From: Acetobacteraceae bacterium
GTDB taxonomy: Bacteria; Pseudomonadota; Alphaproteobacteria; Acetobacterales; Acetobacteraceae
Direction: 5' to 3'
DNA length: 64,000 nt
Assembly: GCA_004843345.1 (NCBI GenBank)
Contig: CP039460.1
Location: 980,921 to 1,044,920, forward strand
Below the pieces are notes generated by a model, which saw nothing but the letters and a program-made list of their open reading frames with translations, searched no databases and was not told the origin of the DNA. The translations under genes were made by a program, and so were the position numbers. Position 1 is the stretch's first letter. Every line of letters starts with the position of its first letter. This document shows positions 36,054 through 46,220 of the stretch, one piece after another.

Positions 36054-36491
36054 TTATGGGAAAACGTCTGGCTCGACAACGCCATGGTTGCCATAGACGC
36101 CAGGGCCCGTTGGACCGCCCGGATAAGGCGGTGGCAGAGGGGGTTGAGGCGTGACTTTAAGCTTGGCATCAAAGTAAGGATCTGTAATCGGTAAAGTCCC
36201 ATAAGAAGGGTAGGAAGCTCCAGGTAAGTTGGTAATTCCAACCATTGGATTAGGTGCTTTTTTTAATCCTAAAGCTCTTTCAAGAACTTCTTTGCGGTGT
36301 TTTTTTGCTTTATTGGCTTGGAGTTGTCGATAAGCCATTGGGGCTTCGGTTTCAGCATGGCTTGAGCGATGGGTGTTATTTGCCGCAAAATCTTCGCCCA
36401 TAACCATGGCTTCTGATCTTCCTGAGAGAAAAGTGAAGAAAAGAAGGAAGAAAAAGCAAAAAAAGATTCTTTTTTGAGCGAAATTAGAAAT
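36054..36491 (-). CDS. Small exported proline-rich protein, apparently ATT start
   Basis: The first ATG (36407) lies inside what would be a signal peptide region: upstream in frame there is a continuous, typical signal sequence (basic NFAQKR, hydrophobic IFFCFFFLLFFTFL, then SGRSEA). No NTG start is in frame upstream; an ATT at 36491 sits 5 nt after AGAGG and gives a 145-residue product. The mature part has basic and Pro/Tyr-rich sequence (PPLPPPYPGGPTGPGVYGNHG). Alternatively the 5' end is damaged and the gene is a relic. No family recognised. Confidence 0.5.
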   Translation of the reverse strand: MSNFAQKRIFFCFFFLLFFTFLSGRSEAMVMGEDFAANNTHRSSHAETEAPMAYRQLQANKAKKHRKEVLERALGLKKAPNPMVGITNLPGASYPSYGTLPITDPYFDAKLKVTPQPPLPPPYPGGPTGPGVYGNHGVVEPDVFP

Positions 36492-36572
36492 AAAAGCCTC
36501 TTTTAAGACATGCGAGAATGATTTTGGGCGCTCTTACGTCCCTTATATCATAGTTATTTAAAGGGATAAAAA

Positions 36573-37304
36573 TTATTCAGGATAATTGATGATTTTAGGG
36601 CGAGGGCGGGGGAAGACTTTTCCCACTGTGGTAATGAAAATAAAGCCATTTGAGCCATATTCGGCTAGGAAAATTTGGCTTGGATCGCTGATGCCATAGC
36701 TTTTCATGTCTTTTTCCAGCTCTTCCTCTGTTTTTTCAATGCTGGCAAGGGCATTGCTTCGGACAATACCGTGATAAATGACAACAGTGGCAGGGACACA
36801 TTTTTCATCACAGGTTACGGTGAGTGAGCCATTAGGTTCTAATTGCGCGTAGGCGACTTCGCTAAAGGAAAAAATCCCTTGAAGATTGAGTTGTGAAGCC
36901 ACGTTTAAAATATCGATATTGCTGTTTCGGGCCGTGATGACATCCATAAGAAAATGCCCGTCCCGAATAATAGGAATAGGCGTGCCAATCGTCACACGGT
37001 AAAAAAGATCAGTTTTGAGATAAAGATAATTGACACAAAATAAAACAAAAACGCTCAGAAAAAGCGCCACAAAAAAGCTTAAACAGCTGGGGCTGTAAAG
37101 GCCGCCCCCGACAACACCCCCCATAATAAAGTTACCAATGAGATCAATCGCATTCATTTGTGAGAATTGTGTTCGACCTGTATAGCGCAAATAAGTCAAA
37201 ATAATCGCAAAGCCAAAAACGAGCTTTACAAACATTGTGAAGTAATAAAAATGGTCGATTACATAAAGATAATGTAAAAAAACGTGCAAAAAATGGATGA
37301 ACAT
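36573..37304 (-). CDS. DUF421 (YetF-like) membrane protein
   Basis: 243 residues: three N-terminal membrane spans (LVFGFAIILTYLRYTGRTQ; IDLIGNFIMGGVVGGGLYSP; CLSFFVALFLSVFVLFCVNY) and a cytoplasmic domain (PIPIIRDGHFLMDVITARNSNI ... LEPNGSLTV). This matches the DUF421 arrangement, a family associated with envelope stress and sporulation in other bacteria; function unknown here. It ends upstream of the terminal CRISPR repeat region. Confidence 0.85.
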   Translation of the reverse strand: MFIHFLHVFLHYLYVIDHFYYFTMFVKLVFGFAIILTYLRYTGRTQFSQMNAIDLIGNFIMGGVVGGGLYSPSCLSFFVALFLSVFVLFCVNYLYLKTDLFYRVTIGTPIPIIRDGHFLMDVITARNSNIDILNVASQLNLQGIFSFSEVAYAQLEPNGSLTVTCDEKCVPATVVIYHGIVRSNALASIEKTEEELEKDMKSYGISDPSQIFLAEYGSNGFIFITTVGKVFPRPRPKIINYPE

Positions 37305-37461
37305 AAAGATGTTTTCTTTGGGAAAAGATGCGTGAATGGCCTGATGCCCATCATAAGAGATTGCCGAAAAGATGGCTAGGGAATGAAATTTTTGCAGCGA
37401 TAGAGATATACAGAGTTTAAGAGGTTATCGATCGTTTCAAAAAAGCTTTAATTGATAAAAG

Positions 37462-37490
37462 AGCCTTCTGAGTGTCAGAAGGCTTGTTTT
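37462..37490 (-). terminator. Bidirectional terminator at the distal end of the CRISPR array
   Basis: GCCTTCTG / CAGAAGGC with a 5-base loop; a T-run follows on both strands. It is adjacent to the last, degenerate repeat and would end the minus-strand CRISPR transcript. Confidence 0.85.
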
Positions 37491-39978
37491 ATGAACTGCC
37501 TGCTCGGCAGTAAACAGGAATCATTTCTTCTCCGCCTCCTTTGCAGATTTCTAAGTTGCCTGTGCGGCAGTGAACGAGATGTCATCTCAACACTAATTGT
37601 ATCACCATTTCTAAGCTGCCTGTGCGGCAGTGAACTAATACGCGCTCTGATGATGTAGTCGACGCATTTTCTAAGCTGCCTGTGCGGCAGTGAACCAGAT
37701 GACAGCGTTCGGGAAATCGTGGGAATGTTTCTAAGCTGCCTGTGCGGCAGTGAACACCTCTTAATCTCATTAGACCGCCCAGCTTTTTTTCTAAGCTGCC
37801 TGTGCGGCAGTGAACGAAACAGAAAAAAATCCAGACGGCACGCCTTTGTTTCTAAGCTGCCTGTGCGGCAGTGAACAAATAGTACATTAACATTCGTAGA
37901 TAGTAACGTTTCTAAGCTGCCTGTGCGGCAGTGAACACGGAGTAACACTTGGGGGGTCTATCGTAGAAATTTCTAAGCTGCCTGTGCGGCAGTGAACGGC
38001 GTGGTGCAAACTCCTTCCAATCCTGCACATTTCTAGGCTGCCTGTGCGGCAGTGAACGATAAAAACAACAACACAGGAATCGAATGGACTTTCTAAGCTG
38101 CCTGTGCGGCAGTGAACCTCTTCTCCGCTTCCCCTCAAGAAACGTTAAATTTCTAAGCTGCCTGTGCGGCAGTGAACTGACCTGAGCATGTGCCTCCGCC
38201 AAACGCTTATTTCTAAGCTGCCTGTGCGGCAGTGAACTTTGTTCTTTTAAATAATCTTCATCCCTTTAGTTTCTAAGCTGCCTGTGCGGCAGTGAACAGA
38301 CGATTATAGAGCGCCATGGCGTACATCTTTTTCTAAGCTGCCTGTGCGGCAGTGAACGAGACTGTTGCGCCTTCCATTCGTCGCTAGGCTTTCTAAGCTG
38401 CCTGTGCGGCAGTGAACCACCGCATTACCATAGACAAAAGCACAGCCTTTTTTTAAGCTGCCTGTGCGGCAGTGAACAAATCCTAAATTAGTAGCCGACT
38501 TTGTTTCAATTTCTAAGCTGCCTGTGCGGCAGTGAACGAGACAGATATGGCTTTAGATAAAAAATTAGATTTCTAAGCTGCCTGTGCGGCAGTGAACCCA
38601 CCAAAATCGCCTTTTCTAACGTTTTTTGATTTCTAAGCTGCCTGTGCGGCAGTGAACTCTATTGGAGCAAACCTCCCTTAAAGATTAAATTTCTAAGCTG
38701 CCTGTGCGGCAGTGAACATTAAAAAGAAAGTATGAAGAAGCTCCCTTAATTTCTAAGCTGCCTGTGCGGCAGTGAACATATACTACTCCAGCCGCCAGAA
38801 GTGCAAGATTTTCTAAGCTGCCTGTGCGGCAGTGAACTTAGTCGTAACATAATTGCCCTCAACTTGTGGTTTCTAAGCTGCCTGTGCGGCAGTGAACTTA
38901 TTGTTTTTGACAAAAAAAGAATGAAAAGTTTCTAAGCTGCCTGTGCGGCAGTGAACTTGCCTTCTTTTATCCAAAAAGGAATGCGTATTTTCTAAGCTGC
39001 CTGTGCGGCAGTGAACATGGCGTGGTATGTTTGGGAGAGGGGAATGACTTTCTAAGCTGCCTGTGCGGCAGTGAACCTACTGCAATCTTCACAACAGCGG
39101 AAGCTGACTTTCTAAGCTGCCTGTGCGGCAGTGAACAAAAAGTCGCTATTCGTATAAACAATATTCAATTTCTAAGCTGCCTGTGCGGCAGTGAACAACA
39201 AACAAACAGGAATATTTATCATGTCATTTTTCTAAGCTGCCTGTGCGGCAGTGAACAAAAGGCGAAGATCATCGAGAGTTTTACAAAATTTCTAAGCTGC
39301 CTGTGCGGCAGTGAACATCTTCAAGCCGTGCCATGGCGTGGTATGTTTTTTCTAAGCTGCCTGTGCGGCAGTGAACACCTGCCGACTTACTATAATTATG
39401 TTTATCAATTTCTAAGCTGCCTGTGCGGCAGTGAACAAAATCAATTCGCATCGAAGAAACATAAACCCTTTCTAAGCTGCCTGTGCGGCAGTGAACGGGC
39501 GCAAGGATTGCAAGGTACAAATGTTAATTTTCTAAGCTGCCTGTGCGGCAGTGAACATTTTTTAAAGCATGATTTATCTAACATGGGATTTCTAAGCTGC
39601 CTGTGCGGCAGTGAACTACTTACAGGGACGATATGGGAACCATCTGCTTTTCTAAGCTGCCTGTGCGGCAGTGAACATTTTTGTGATCTTTTCTGGCGTC
39701 ACGGATACATTTCTAAGCTGCCTGTGCGGCAGTGAACGTGACCCACTTCCCGAAGGCGCAATCAGCTTATTTCTAAGCTGCCTGTGCGGCAGTGAACGAC
39801 AGAAATATGGAATCAATCTAAGCCCCGCGTTTCTAAGCTGCCTGTGCGGCAGTGAACCCCCCGATATCACCTTCTTTTACATTTTGTGATTTCTAAGCTG
39901 CCTGTGCGGCAGTGAACATCTGATGATACCATGAAGCCATTTTCTAAAATTTTCTAAGCTGCCTGTGCGGCAGTGAAC
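37488..39978 (-). CRISPR. Type I-F CRISPR array, 42 repeats and 41 spacers
   Basis: Repeats are 28 bp; on the transcribed minus strand each begins GTTCACTGCCG and ends GCAGCTTAGAAA, with the Cas6f hairpin CTGCCG...CGGCAG-type stem. Spacers are 32 nt, with a few of 31 or 33. Repeats are nearly identical except the leader-distal ones: the copy at 37488-37515 has six changes and 37548 has one; single changes are also at 38030 and 38450. Decay at the left end and the leader at the right fit growth from the right. Spacers at 39017-39048 and 39317-39348 overlap by 16 nt. Confidence 0.98.
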
Positions 39979-40178
39979 TAGAGATACATGCCTGATCTCC
40001 CAAGGAAAATCTAGGAAAAAAAGTTAAAATCACGTTTTTACCCTTTTTTATCGCCCTTCATTCTAATCCCAGAAATCAGCGTTTCTTTTTCCTTTAAAAA
40101 AATTAGGGTGATTTTTCTTGCTTTTCTTTTAAGGGGCGTTCCTAATGAAATACAGGTTTTGAAAATTAAGGGAAGAGA
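39979..40178 (-). promoter_or_regulatory. CRISPR leader and cas1 upstream region
   Basis: AT-rich 200 bp between the leader-proximal repeat and cas1. It should contain the minus-strand array promoter, the plus-strand cas promoter and an integration-host site. One IHF-like match (AATCACGTTTTTA at 40028, one mismatch to WATCAANNNNTTR) is visible, but such matches are common in AT-rich DNA. A clear Shine-Dalgarno (AAGGGAAGAG) precedes cas1. Confidence 0.7.
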
Positions 40179-41219
40179 ATGACTGACCCCGTTGAGACTC
40201 CTAAAAAGCTTAAAAAGCGCAAAACGCCTTATATTTCGCCGAGTGATTTAAAAACCATTCTCCATTCTAAGCGGGCAAATTTGTATTATCTTGAATATTG
40301 CCGTGTTCTGGTCAATGGCGGACGGGTTGAGTATGTCACGGATACAGATCGAAAATCGCTTTACTGGAATATTCCCATAGCAAATACAACAACGCTTCTT
40401 TTAGGGAATGGTACTTCGATCACGCAGGCTGCCATGCGGGAACTCGCCAAGGCTGGGGTTATGGTAGGGTTTTCAGGTGGGGGTGGAACGCCTTTATTCG
40501 CAGGGACAGATCATCAGGATCAGATTGATTTAACGTGGCTTTCGCCTCAAAGTGAATATCGCCCAACGAATTATTTACAAGCTTGGGTTTCTTTTTGGTT
40601 TCAGGAGGAAGGGCGTTTAAGCGCTGCAAAATCGTTTCAAACGGCCCGTTTGGAGCGGGTTGAAAAATCATGGCTTTCCCGTTCTATGCAGGAAAACGGT
40701 TTTTGCCCTGATCTTGCTAAATTTCAGGAGGTTTTAAAAACAGCCCGACAGGAAATTGCGTTAGCGGAAACGGTAGAGGCGCTTTTGATGGCAGAGGCCC
40801 GTCTGACAAAAATGCTTTTTGCTTTGGCGGCGAGGGCAACCCATTATGGCGATTTTACCCGTGTAAAGCAGGGGGAGGGGAAAGATGCGGCAAATAAATT
40901 TCTCGATCATGGGAATTATTTGGCTTATGGGCTAGGCGCAACCGCAGCGTGGGTTTTAGGGCTTCCTTTTGGTTTAGCGATTTTACACGGAAAGACACGG
41001 CGGGGCGGATTGGTTTTTGATATCGCAGATTTGATTAAAGATTCCGTGATTTTGCCAAATGCGTTTATTTCGGCGCAAGCAGGCGAAGAGGAGCAGCAAT
41101 TCAGGGGACGGTGTATTCGGGCGCTCATCGCAACAGAGGCGCTGGATTTTATGATTTCCCAGACGGAAAAAACAGCGATGGAAACCGCTTTTAGCTATGG
41201 GATGGGCGGTAAAGGATAA
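40179..41219 (+). CDS. cas1: CRISPR-associated endonuclease Cas1, subtype I-F
   Basis: Integrase of the adaptation complex. 346 residues. Metal-binding residues appear in the expected order: Glu in LLMAEARLTKML, His in AILHGKTRRG and Asp in VFDIADLIKDSV. The segment ALAARATHYGDFTRVK is characteristic of I-F Cas1. The cas2-3 ATG overlaps its stop by one base. First gene of the cas operon; it abuts the leader. Confidence 0.97.
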   Translation: MTDPVETPKKLKKRKTPYISPSDLKTILHSKRANLYYLEYCRVLVNGGRVEYVTDTDRKSLYWNIPIANTTTLLLGNGTSITQAAMRELAKAGVMVGFSGGGGTPLFAGTDHQDQIDLTWLSPQSEYRPTNYLQAWVSFWFQEEGRLSAAKSFQTARLERVEKSWLSRSMQENGFCPDLAKFQEVLKTARQEIALAETVEALLMAEARLTKMLFALAARATHYGDFTRVKQGEGKDAANKFLDHGNYLAYGLGATAAWVLGLPFGLAILHGKTRRGGLVFDIADLIKDSVILPNAFISAQAGEEEQQFRGRCIRALIATEALDFMISQTEKTAMETAFSYGMGGKG

Positions 41220-44200
41220 TGGAAGTTCTATTCGTTTCCCAATGTGATCATAAGGCTCTGAAGGAAAGCCGCCGAATTTTAGACCAGTTTGCATGCCGGA
41301 CAGGGGAACGCTGCTGGCAAACACCGATGACAGAAAAAGGACTGGAAACGCTTCATAAAATGCTGAGTTCTACGGCCCGTAAAAATACAGCGGTAGCGTG
41401 TCACCGTATTGGCGGACGGGGTGGTGCAGAACTTAAATGGATTGTTGGGGATTGGCGGCGTTTTGATGCGTTTGGAAAAGTGCCAACACAAAGCACAGAG
41501 TTAAATCTTTTAAGATTAGAGGATGAAAACCATTGGGATAGTGGCGAAAGCGTACGTCTTCTGGCCCGTATGGCTGGGCTTTTACATGATTTGGGAAAAG
41601 CCAGCCGAGCCTTTCAGGAAAAGTTGAAGGCAACAGAAATTCAGCCCAATCTGCTGCGTCATGAATATCAGTCTGCCCGCCTTTTTGCGTATTTTGTGCG
41701 CCAGTCTGGGACAACAGACGCCGATTGGCTAAAGCGTTTGGAACAAGGTGAAGGGGAAGTGCTTTCACATTGGCTTCCAGCATGGGGGCAGGATTTTGAA
41801 TCTGAAAATAAAGTCAGAATTTTTGAAAATCTTCCACCCTTGGCGAAAGCCATTCTTTGGCTGATTTTTTCCCATCATCGTTTGCCTGTTTCGCCTGACA
41901 GTGCGTTTTTTGGAGGGAAGGTTACGGGGCTGAAGCTTGATTTGTTAAATCATCCGCTTGCGAAGGTTTCTGCCGATTGGAATAATCAAAGGCCAGATTC
42001 ACCCCATTCCTTTGAGAAATACCATGATTTTGGCATGTTGGAAGGGGTGCTTCAATCAACTCTTTTTTCAAAAAGTCTTAAAAATACGGCAAAACGCCTT
42101 TTATCTTTGGAAGAAAAGCAAAAAGACTGGCATGGCTGGCAAGAGGATCTTTATATCCTCCATCTGGCCCGTTTGAGTTTAATGTTAGCCGATCACCACG
42201 TTTCCTCATGGGAAAGAGTAAAATTGCCGCCTCTTAAAAAGGGGCAGGCTGTTGCCAATACGGGGAGGGACAATGCGCCCAAGCAATCTTTGGTTTGCCA
42301 TTTAACAGAAATCGCCAAGCAGGCTGGCAGCATTGCGTGTTTTTTAGAAAAATTCACACGGCCTTTGACGGTTCTTCCCTCTTATAAAATGAAGCGTTTT
42401 CGCCAAAGAGTGCCGGCAACCTTACCCGACTATGTTTGGCAGAATAAGGCTTGGGACGAAGCGTTGGAAATACGCAGCAAAGCGCTGGAAAAGGGGGCTT
42501 TTATCGTGAATATGGCCTCAACAGGATCAGGGAAAACGCTGGGCAATGGGAAAATACTGGCTGCGCTGACTTCAGAGAAAAAACCGTTGAGAATGACTTA
42601 TGCGTTAGGGCTTCGGGTTTTGACCCATCAAACAGGCGAAGTGTATCGAGAGCATCTTTCCTTAGAGGATCAGGAGCTTGGTGTTTTTGTCGGCGGAGCT
42701 GTCAGTCAGGAAATTGCAGCATTTTTAGAGGAAAAATCTCAAGAAAAAGGATCGGAATCAGAGGCTTTTTTGTTACCTGAGGAAATCGGCGAGATGGCTT
42801 TTGAAACGGATCCTTCAAAAGAGGAAGATTGGGAGAAATATCCTTTATTGTCTGCGGTTTATGGAGTTGGGCAGGAAAATGGGCGGCGAAATAAAAAAGA
42901 CCGTTCTTTTCTAGATGCGCCTATTCTGGTTTGCACCGTGGATCACCTTGCGCCAGCGACCGAGGCTTGGCGGGGCGGACATCAAATTAACCCGATGTTG
43001 CGTTTAATGTCTTCGGATCTCATTTTGGACGAATTAGATGATTATGCGCTTGAGGATTTGCCAGCTTTGACCCGATTGGTCTGGTATTCTGGCATGCTGG
43101 GGCGGAAGGTTTTGCTTTCGTCTGCGACTTTGCCTGAATCTCTGGTGCGGGGAATGTTTTTGGCCTATCGGGCAGGGCGTGAAATTTATTTGAAAAATCA
43201 TGGGGGATATAGCGGAGCTTCTGCAAGCGATAGGGCAGAGATTCCTTGTCTTTGGGTAGATGAGTTTAACGCTAAAAGTACGATTTGCCCTGATGAAGCT
43301 GTTTTTAAAGCAGCGCATCAGAAATTTGCACAGAAAAGGGCTGAAAAACTTTTAAAAAAGGCGAAGGAAAAGCCACTGCGTCAAGGTAAGATTATTGGGC
43401 AGGGTGTTTTACGGGGAAATCTGCAAGAGAAGGAGATTTACCCTGTTTTAGCAAGGCTGTACCGAGAGGAAGCTTTAAAACTTCATAAGGCGCATGGTGA
43501 AGAGATTCAAGAAGGTGTTTTTCAAGGGAAAAAACTCTCTTTTGGTTTGATTCGAATGGCGAATATTCGGCCGCTTTACCGTGTTTCGCAGGCTTTTTTT
43601 GAACTTGGATCTGAGAATGAGGAGACGCAGTTTCATTTATGTGTCTATCATTCCCGTTTTCCATTGATTTGCCGTTCGGCCATTGAGGCTGGTTTAGATA
43701 GAATTTTTAACCGAAAAACAGGCAAAGAAGGGCAGGAAAACAAGCCTTGGCAAAAAAGGGAAGTTCGGGAAATTTTAGCGCAAAGTCCAAAAACGGTTAA
43801 AAATCATATTTTTATCGTGTTGGCTTCGCCTGTTTGCGAGGTTGGAAGGGATTGGGATGCCGATTGGGCGATAGCGGAGCCCTCGTCTTTGCGTTCGATT
43901 ATCCAGTTAGCAGGCAGGGTGCAAAGGCATCGAAAGAAAGCGCCGAAAAGTCCCAATCTGCTTTTGCTTCATAAAAATGTGAAGGCGATCAAGGGCGGTG
44001 GAAAAGTTGCCTATGAAAAGCCAGGATATGAAAGCCAGACATGGCAACTCAAAACACATGATTTGGAAACGCTTCTCCGTGCTGCGGAATATAAAACCAT
44101 TACCTCTATTCCAAGACTGCTCGAGCCACCGCAGCGCCTTCCTCGGCAAGATTGGGAAGTGCAAGGGAAAAATCCATTTTATGTTGGAAAAATAGGGGAT

Positions 44201-44701
44201 TTGGAGCTTGCAAAAACGAAAGAAGGCATGGATGCTAAACCAAAGAAATGGGGAAATCCTCAAGGAAGAGCCATGGGGCAGCGAGAAGCGGCTTTATGCT
44301 GGTGGCAGGATTTTTCTGAAACGTCTTTGACAGGGCTTTTGGCGCAAAATCAGCCGTTCAGAGAGCAGAGCTTTCCGCAAATAGCGCTGGCTTTTGTTTG
44401 GGATACGGAGAATGAAAAGCTTTGTTTTCAACAGGCTGTTCCTACAAGGGGAAAGGAACAGCTTTATGTTTCTGCAGAAAGATCATTGGTTTCTCAGAAA
44501 ATTTCTTTCGGAAAAAATATAACGCCCTGGAATACAGCTTCTTTAGAAGGGCTTTTGAAAGAATGGTTGGAAAATTTTAAAGGGGAGAGCGAAGAAAGCG
44601 TTCAGATGGAAGCGAGACGCATGACAGCTTTTTCAGCCTATAAAAGAGATGAAACGCAAAAATGGCAGTTTAATGATGTGCTGGGATTAGATTTAATATG
44701 A
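41219..44701 (+). CDS. cas3: Cas2-Cas3 fusion nuclease-helicase, subtype I-F
   Basis: 1160 residues. The first ~95 are a Cas2-like domain; then an HD nuclease (LLHDLGKASRAFQEKL, His-Asp at 123-124; SHHRLPVSPDSAF), and an SF2 helicase: ASTGSGKT near 432-439, the Walker B equivalent DELDD near 604-608, SSATLP near 633 and QLAGRVQRHR near 895. Degrades target DNA after Cascade recognition and joins Cas1 in adaptation. Fusion to Cas2 is diagnostic of I-F. Confidence 0.97.
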   Translation: MEVLFVSQCDHKALKESRRILDQFACRTGERCWQTPMTEKGLETLHKMLSSTARKNTAVACHRIGGRGGAELKWIVGDWRRFDAFGKVPTQSTELNLLRLEDENHWDSGESVRLLARMAGLLHDLGKASRAFQEKLKATEIQPNLLRHEYQSARLFAYFVRQSGTTDADWLKRLEQGEGEVLSHWLPAWGQDFESENKVRIFENLPPLAKAILWLIFSHHRLPVSPDSAFFGGKVTGLKLDLLNHPLAKVSADWNNQRPDSPHSFEKYHDFGMLEGVLQSTLFSKSLKNTAKRLLSLEEKQKDWHGWQEDLYILHLARLSLMLADHHVSSWERVKLPPLKKGQAVANTGRDNAPKQSLVCHLTEIAKQAGSIACFLEKFTRPLTVLPSYKMKRFRQRVPATLPDYVWQNKAWDEALEIRSKALEKGAFIVNMASTGSGKTLGNGKILAALTSEKKPLRMTYALGLRVLTHQTGEVYREHLSLEDQELGVFVGGAVSQEIAAFLEEKSQEKGSESEAFLLPEEIGEMAFETDPSKEEDWEKYPLLSAVYGVGQENGRRNKKDRSFLDAPILVCTVDHLAPATEAWRGGHQINPMLRLMSSDLILDELDDYALEDLPALTRLVWYSGMLGRKVLLSSATLPESLVRGMFLAYRAGREIYLKNHGGYSGASASDRAEIPCLWVDEFNAKSTICPDEAVFKAAHQKFAQKRAEKLLKKAKEKPLRQGKIIGQGVLRGNLQEKEIYPVLARLYREEALKLHKAHGEEIQEGVFQGKKLSFGLIRMANIRPLYRVSQAFFELGSENEETQFHLCVYHSRFPLICRSAIEAGLDRIFNRKTGKEGQENKPWQKREVREILAQSPKTVKNHIFIVLASPVCEVGRDWDADWAIAEPSSLRSIIQLAGRVQRHRKKAPKSPNLLLLHKNVKAIKGGGKVAYEKPGYESQTWQLKTHDLETLLRAAEYKTITSIPRLLEPPQRLPRQDWEVQGKNPFYVGKIGDLELAKTKEGMDAKPKKWGNPQGRAMGQREAALCWWQDFSETSLTGLLAQNQPFREQSFPQIALAFVWDTENEKLCFQQAVPTRGKEQLYVSAERSLVSQKISFGKNITPWNTASLEGLLKEWLENFKGESEESVQMEARRMTAFSAYKRDETQKWQFNDVLGLDLI

Positions 44702-44807
44702 AGCTTTCAGCAGAGATAAAATTTTTACAGAAAGGCCTTAACGGAGATAGATTTTCTCTCAAAGGCAGGATAGGGTTTTATCATGCTTTTAATTGTAGGA
44801 TAAAAGA

Positions 44808-46220
44808 ATGACGAATTTATCCCGACAAAAGATTTTTGAGACAGCGATTGCTTCTTTTCTCAATGAGAAAAGAATAGAAGAAGAGCGGAAAAAGCAGGGA
44901 TCAAAACCTGAAAAATATAATAAGCCAGAGTGGCTTGAAAAAACGGCCACGATTTTACGCAAAACCAGTGTTCAAATTGGAACGCATTTGCCCAAAGCAA
45001 CCCATTCGGATGTTAAAGGCGGTACGATTTATGCGAAGAATCTGCCTCAACGAAAAGAGATTGGTTCACATCTTTTATCAGAAGATCAAATTTTACCCGA
45101 TGCGGCTGGCAATGGGGCAGAAAATGCTGTGGTATTGGAGGGGTGGCAGTTTCTGCATTTGCCCATTTCACTTGATGGAAAAACGCTTCCCTTGAAAGCA
45201 TGGCTAAAGGCCGAAGATGCGGATGCTTTTGCGGCTTTGAGTGAGGTTACGGGCAAGGGAAAGCAGATTGCTTCACGTTTTCTGGCTTTTGTGGAGCGTG
45301 AGGCTGCTAGAGAAAATGAAGGCGTTTCTGATGGAAATTCAAAACAGCTTTATTGGCTTAATCAGGGTGGAAATGTTTTAGAAAATCAGGATTTTATTCT
45401 GTTACAGCCTCTTTATCCTTCTTCTCTGGCTCAGCTTATTTATAAAGATTTTCTTTCAGCATCACGTTTTGGAGATCAGGCTAAGGAAGGCAGGAAAGCA
45501 AGAAAAGAGAAACGCTTCTGGGAAGGGACGCTTCAGGAATTTCCGAGAATGGCGGTACGTCATTTGGGAGGGACAAAACCGCAAAATGTCAGCCAGTTAA
45601 ATTCTTTACGCCGCGGCGCCATGGAATTTTTCTCTTCTGCACCCCCTGTGTGGCAGGTTAAGACGCAACGCCGTCCGCCTTTAAAAACAGAGAAACCCAT
45701 TATGGGATGGATTTTGTCTCACGGGGCAGCGAGAAAAGCTCTGGAGGCGCTTGTTTCTTTCCTTAAAAAGAATCCCAGAGCTGTGATGGCAACACGAAAT
45801 TATCGGGATTATTTACAAGATTGCCTTTCAGGAGAAATTCTTTCCCAGGCGGAGACGCTTCGCCAGATTTTACCTGTTGGCTGGTCTGCCGAAAAAGCGC
45901 ACCAAAAATTGCCTTTGTGTGAACGTCTTTGGCTTGATACGGGACGGATTGAAGCAACACAAAATTTTCAGACGGAAGAAGATGAGATTTTTCGCCAAAA
46001 ATACCATGAGGGTCGCTGGGCAGACGAGATTGCAGATGAGGTGGCGCATTGTATCAATGACGCTTTGCGTAAGGCAGGGCTTGCTGTTGGAGATGTAGAG
46101 CATGATTATTGGGCACGCAATCAGGCGCTTATGCTAGAGGTTGCTTGGCCAACGCCAATGCATAGGAAATCAACTTTTCAACGCAGGGCTGATGGCCAGA
46201 AAATAGAGGCGAAAAGATGA
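44808..46220 (+). CDS. csy1: Cascade large subunit Csy1 (Cas8f)
   Basis: 470 residues. Position (after cas2-3, before csy2), length and the segments LPKATHSDVKGGTIYAK near the N-terminus and PVGWSAEKAHQKLPLCERLWLD toward the end fit Csy1, which recognises the PAM and crRNA 5' handle. It is preceded by a 106-bp gap, so it may have its own promoter. Its end overlaps csy2 by 4 bp. Confidence 0.92.
   Translation: MTNLSRQKIFETAIASFLNEKRIEEERKKQGSKPEKYNKPEWLEKTATILRKTSVQIGTHLPKATHSDVKGGTIYAKNLPQRKEIGSHLLSEDQILPDAAGNGAENAVVLEGWQFLHLPISLDGKTLPLKAWLKAEDADAFAALSEVTGKGKQIASRFLAFVEREAARENEGVSDGNSKQLYWLNQGGNVLENQDFILLQPLYPSSLAQLIYKDFLSASRFGDQAKEGRKARKEKRFWEGTLQEFPRMAVRHLGGTKPQNVSQLNSLRRGAMEFFSSAPPVWQVKTQRRPPLKTEKPIMGWILSHGAARKALEALVSFLKKNPRAVMATRNYRDYLQDCLSGEILSQAETLRQILPVGWSAEKAHQKLPLCERLWLDTGRIEATQNFQTEEDEIFRQKYHEGRWADEIADEVAHCINDALRKAGLAVGDVEHDYWARNQALMLEVAWPTPMHRKSTFQRRADGQKIEAKR

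Noticed and set aside
37516-38149. Similarity between the spacers at 37516 and 38118 (TCTTCTCCGC block)
   Set aside because: Only a 14-nt pyrimidine-rich match with one mismatch; chance is likely, unlike the exact 16-nt overlap at 39017/39317.
37475-39889. Long open frames running through the CRISPR array on both strands
   Set aside because: They are created by the 60-nt repeat-spacer period and read the same repeat peptide each unit; no ribosome sites, not genes.
40028-40040. IHF site in the CRISPR leader as a firm feature
   Set aside because: One mismatch in very AT-rich DNA; not enough on its own, so only mentioned under the leader.
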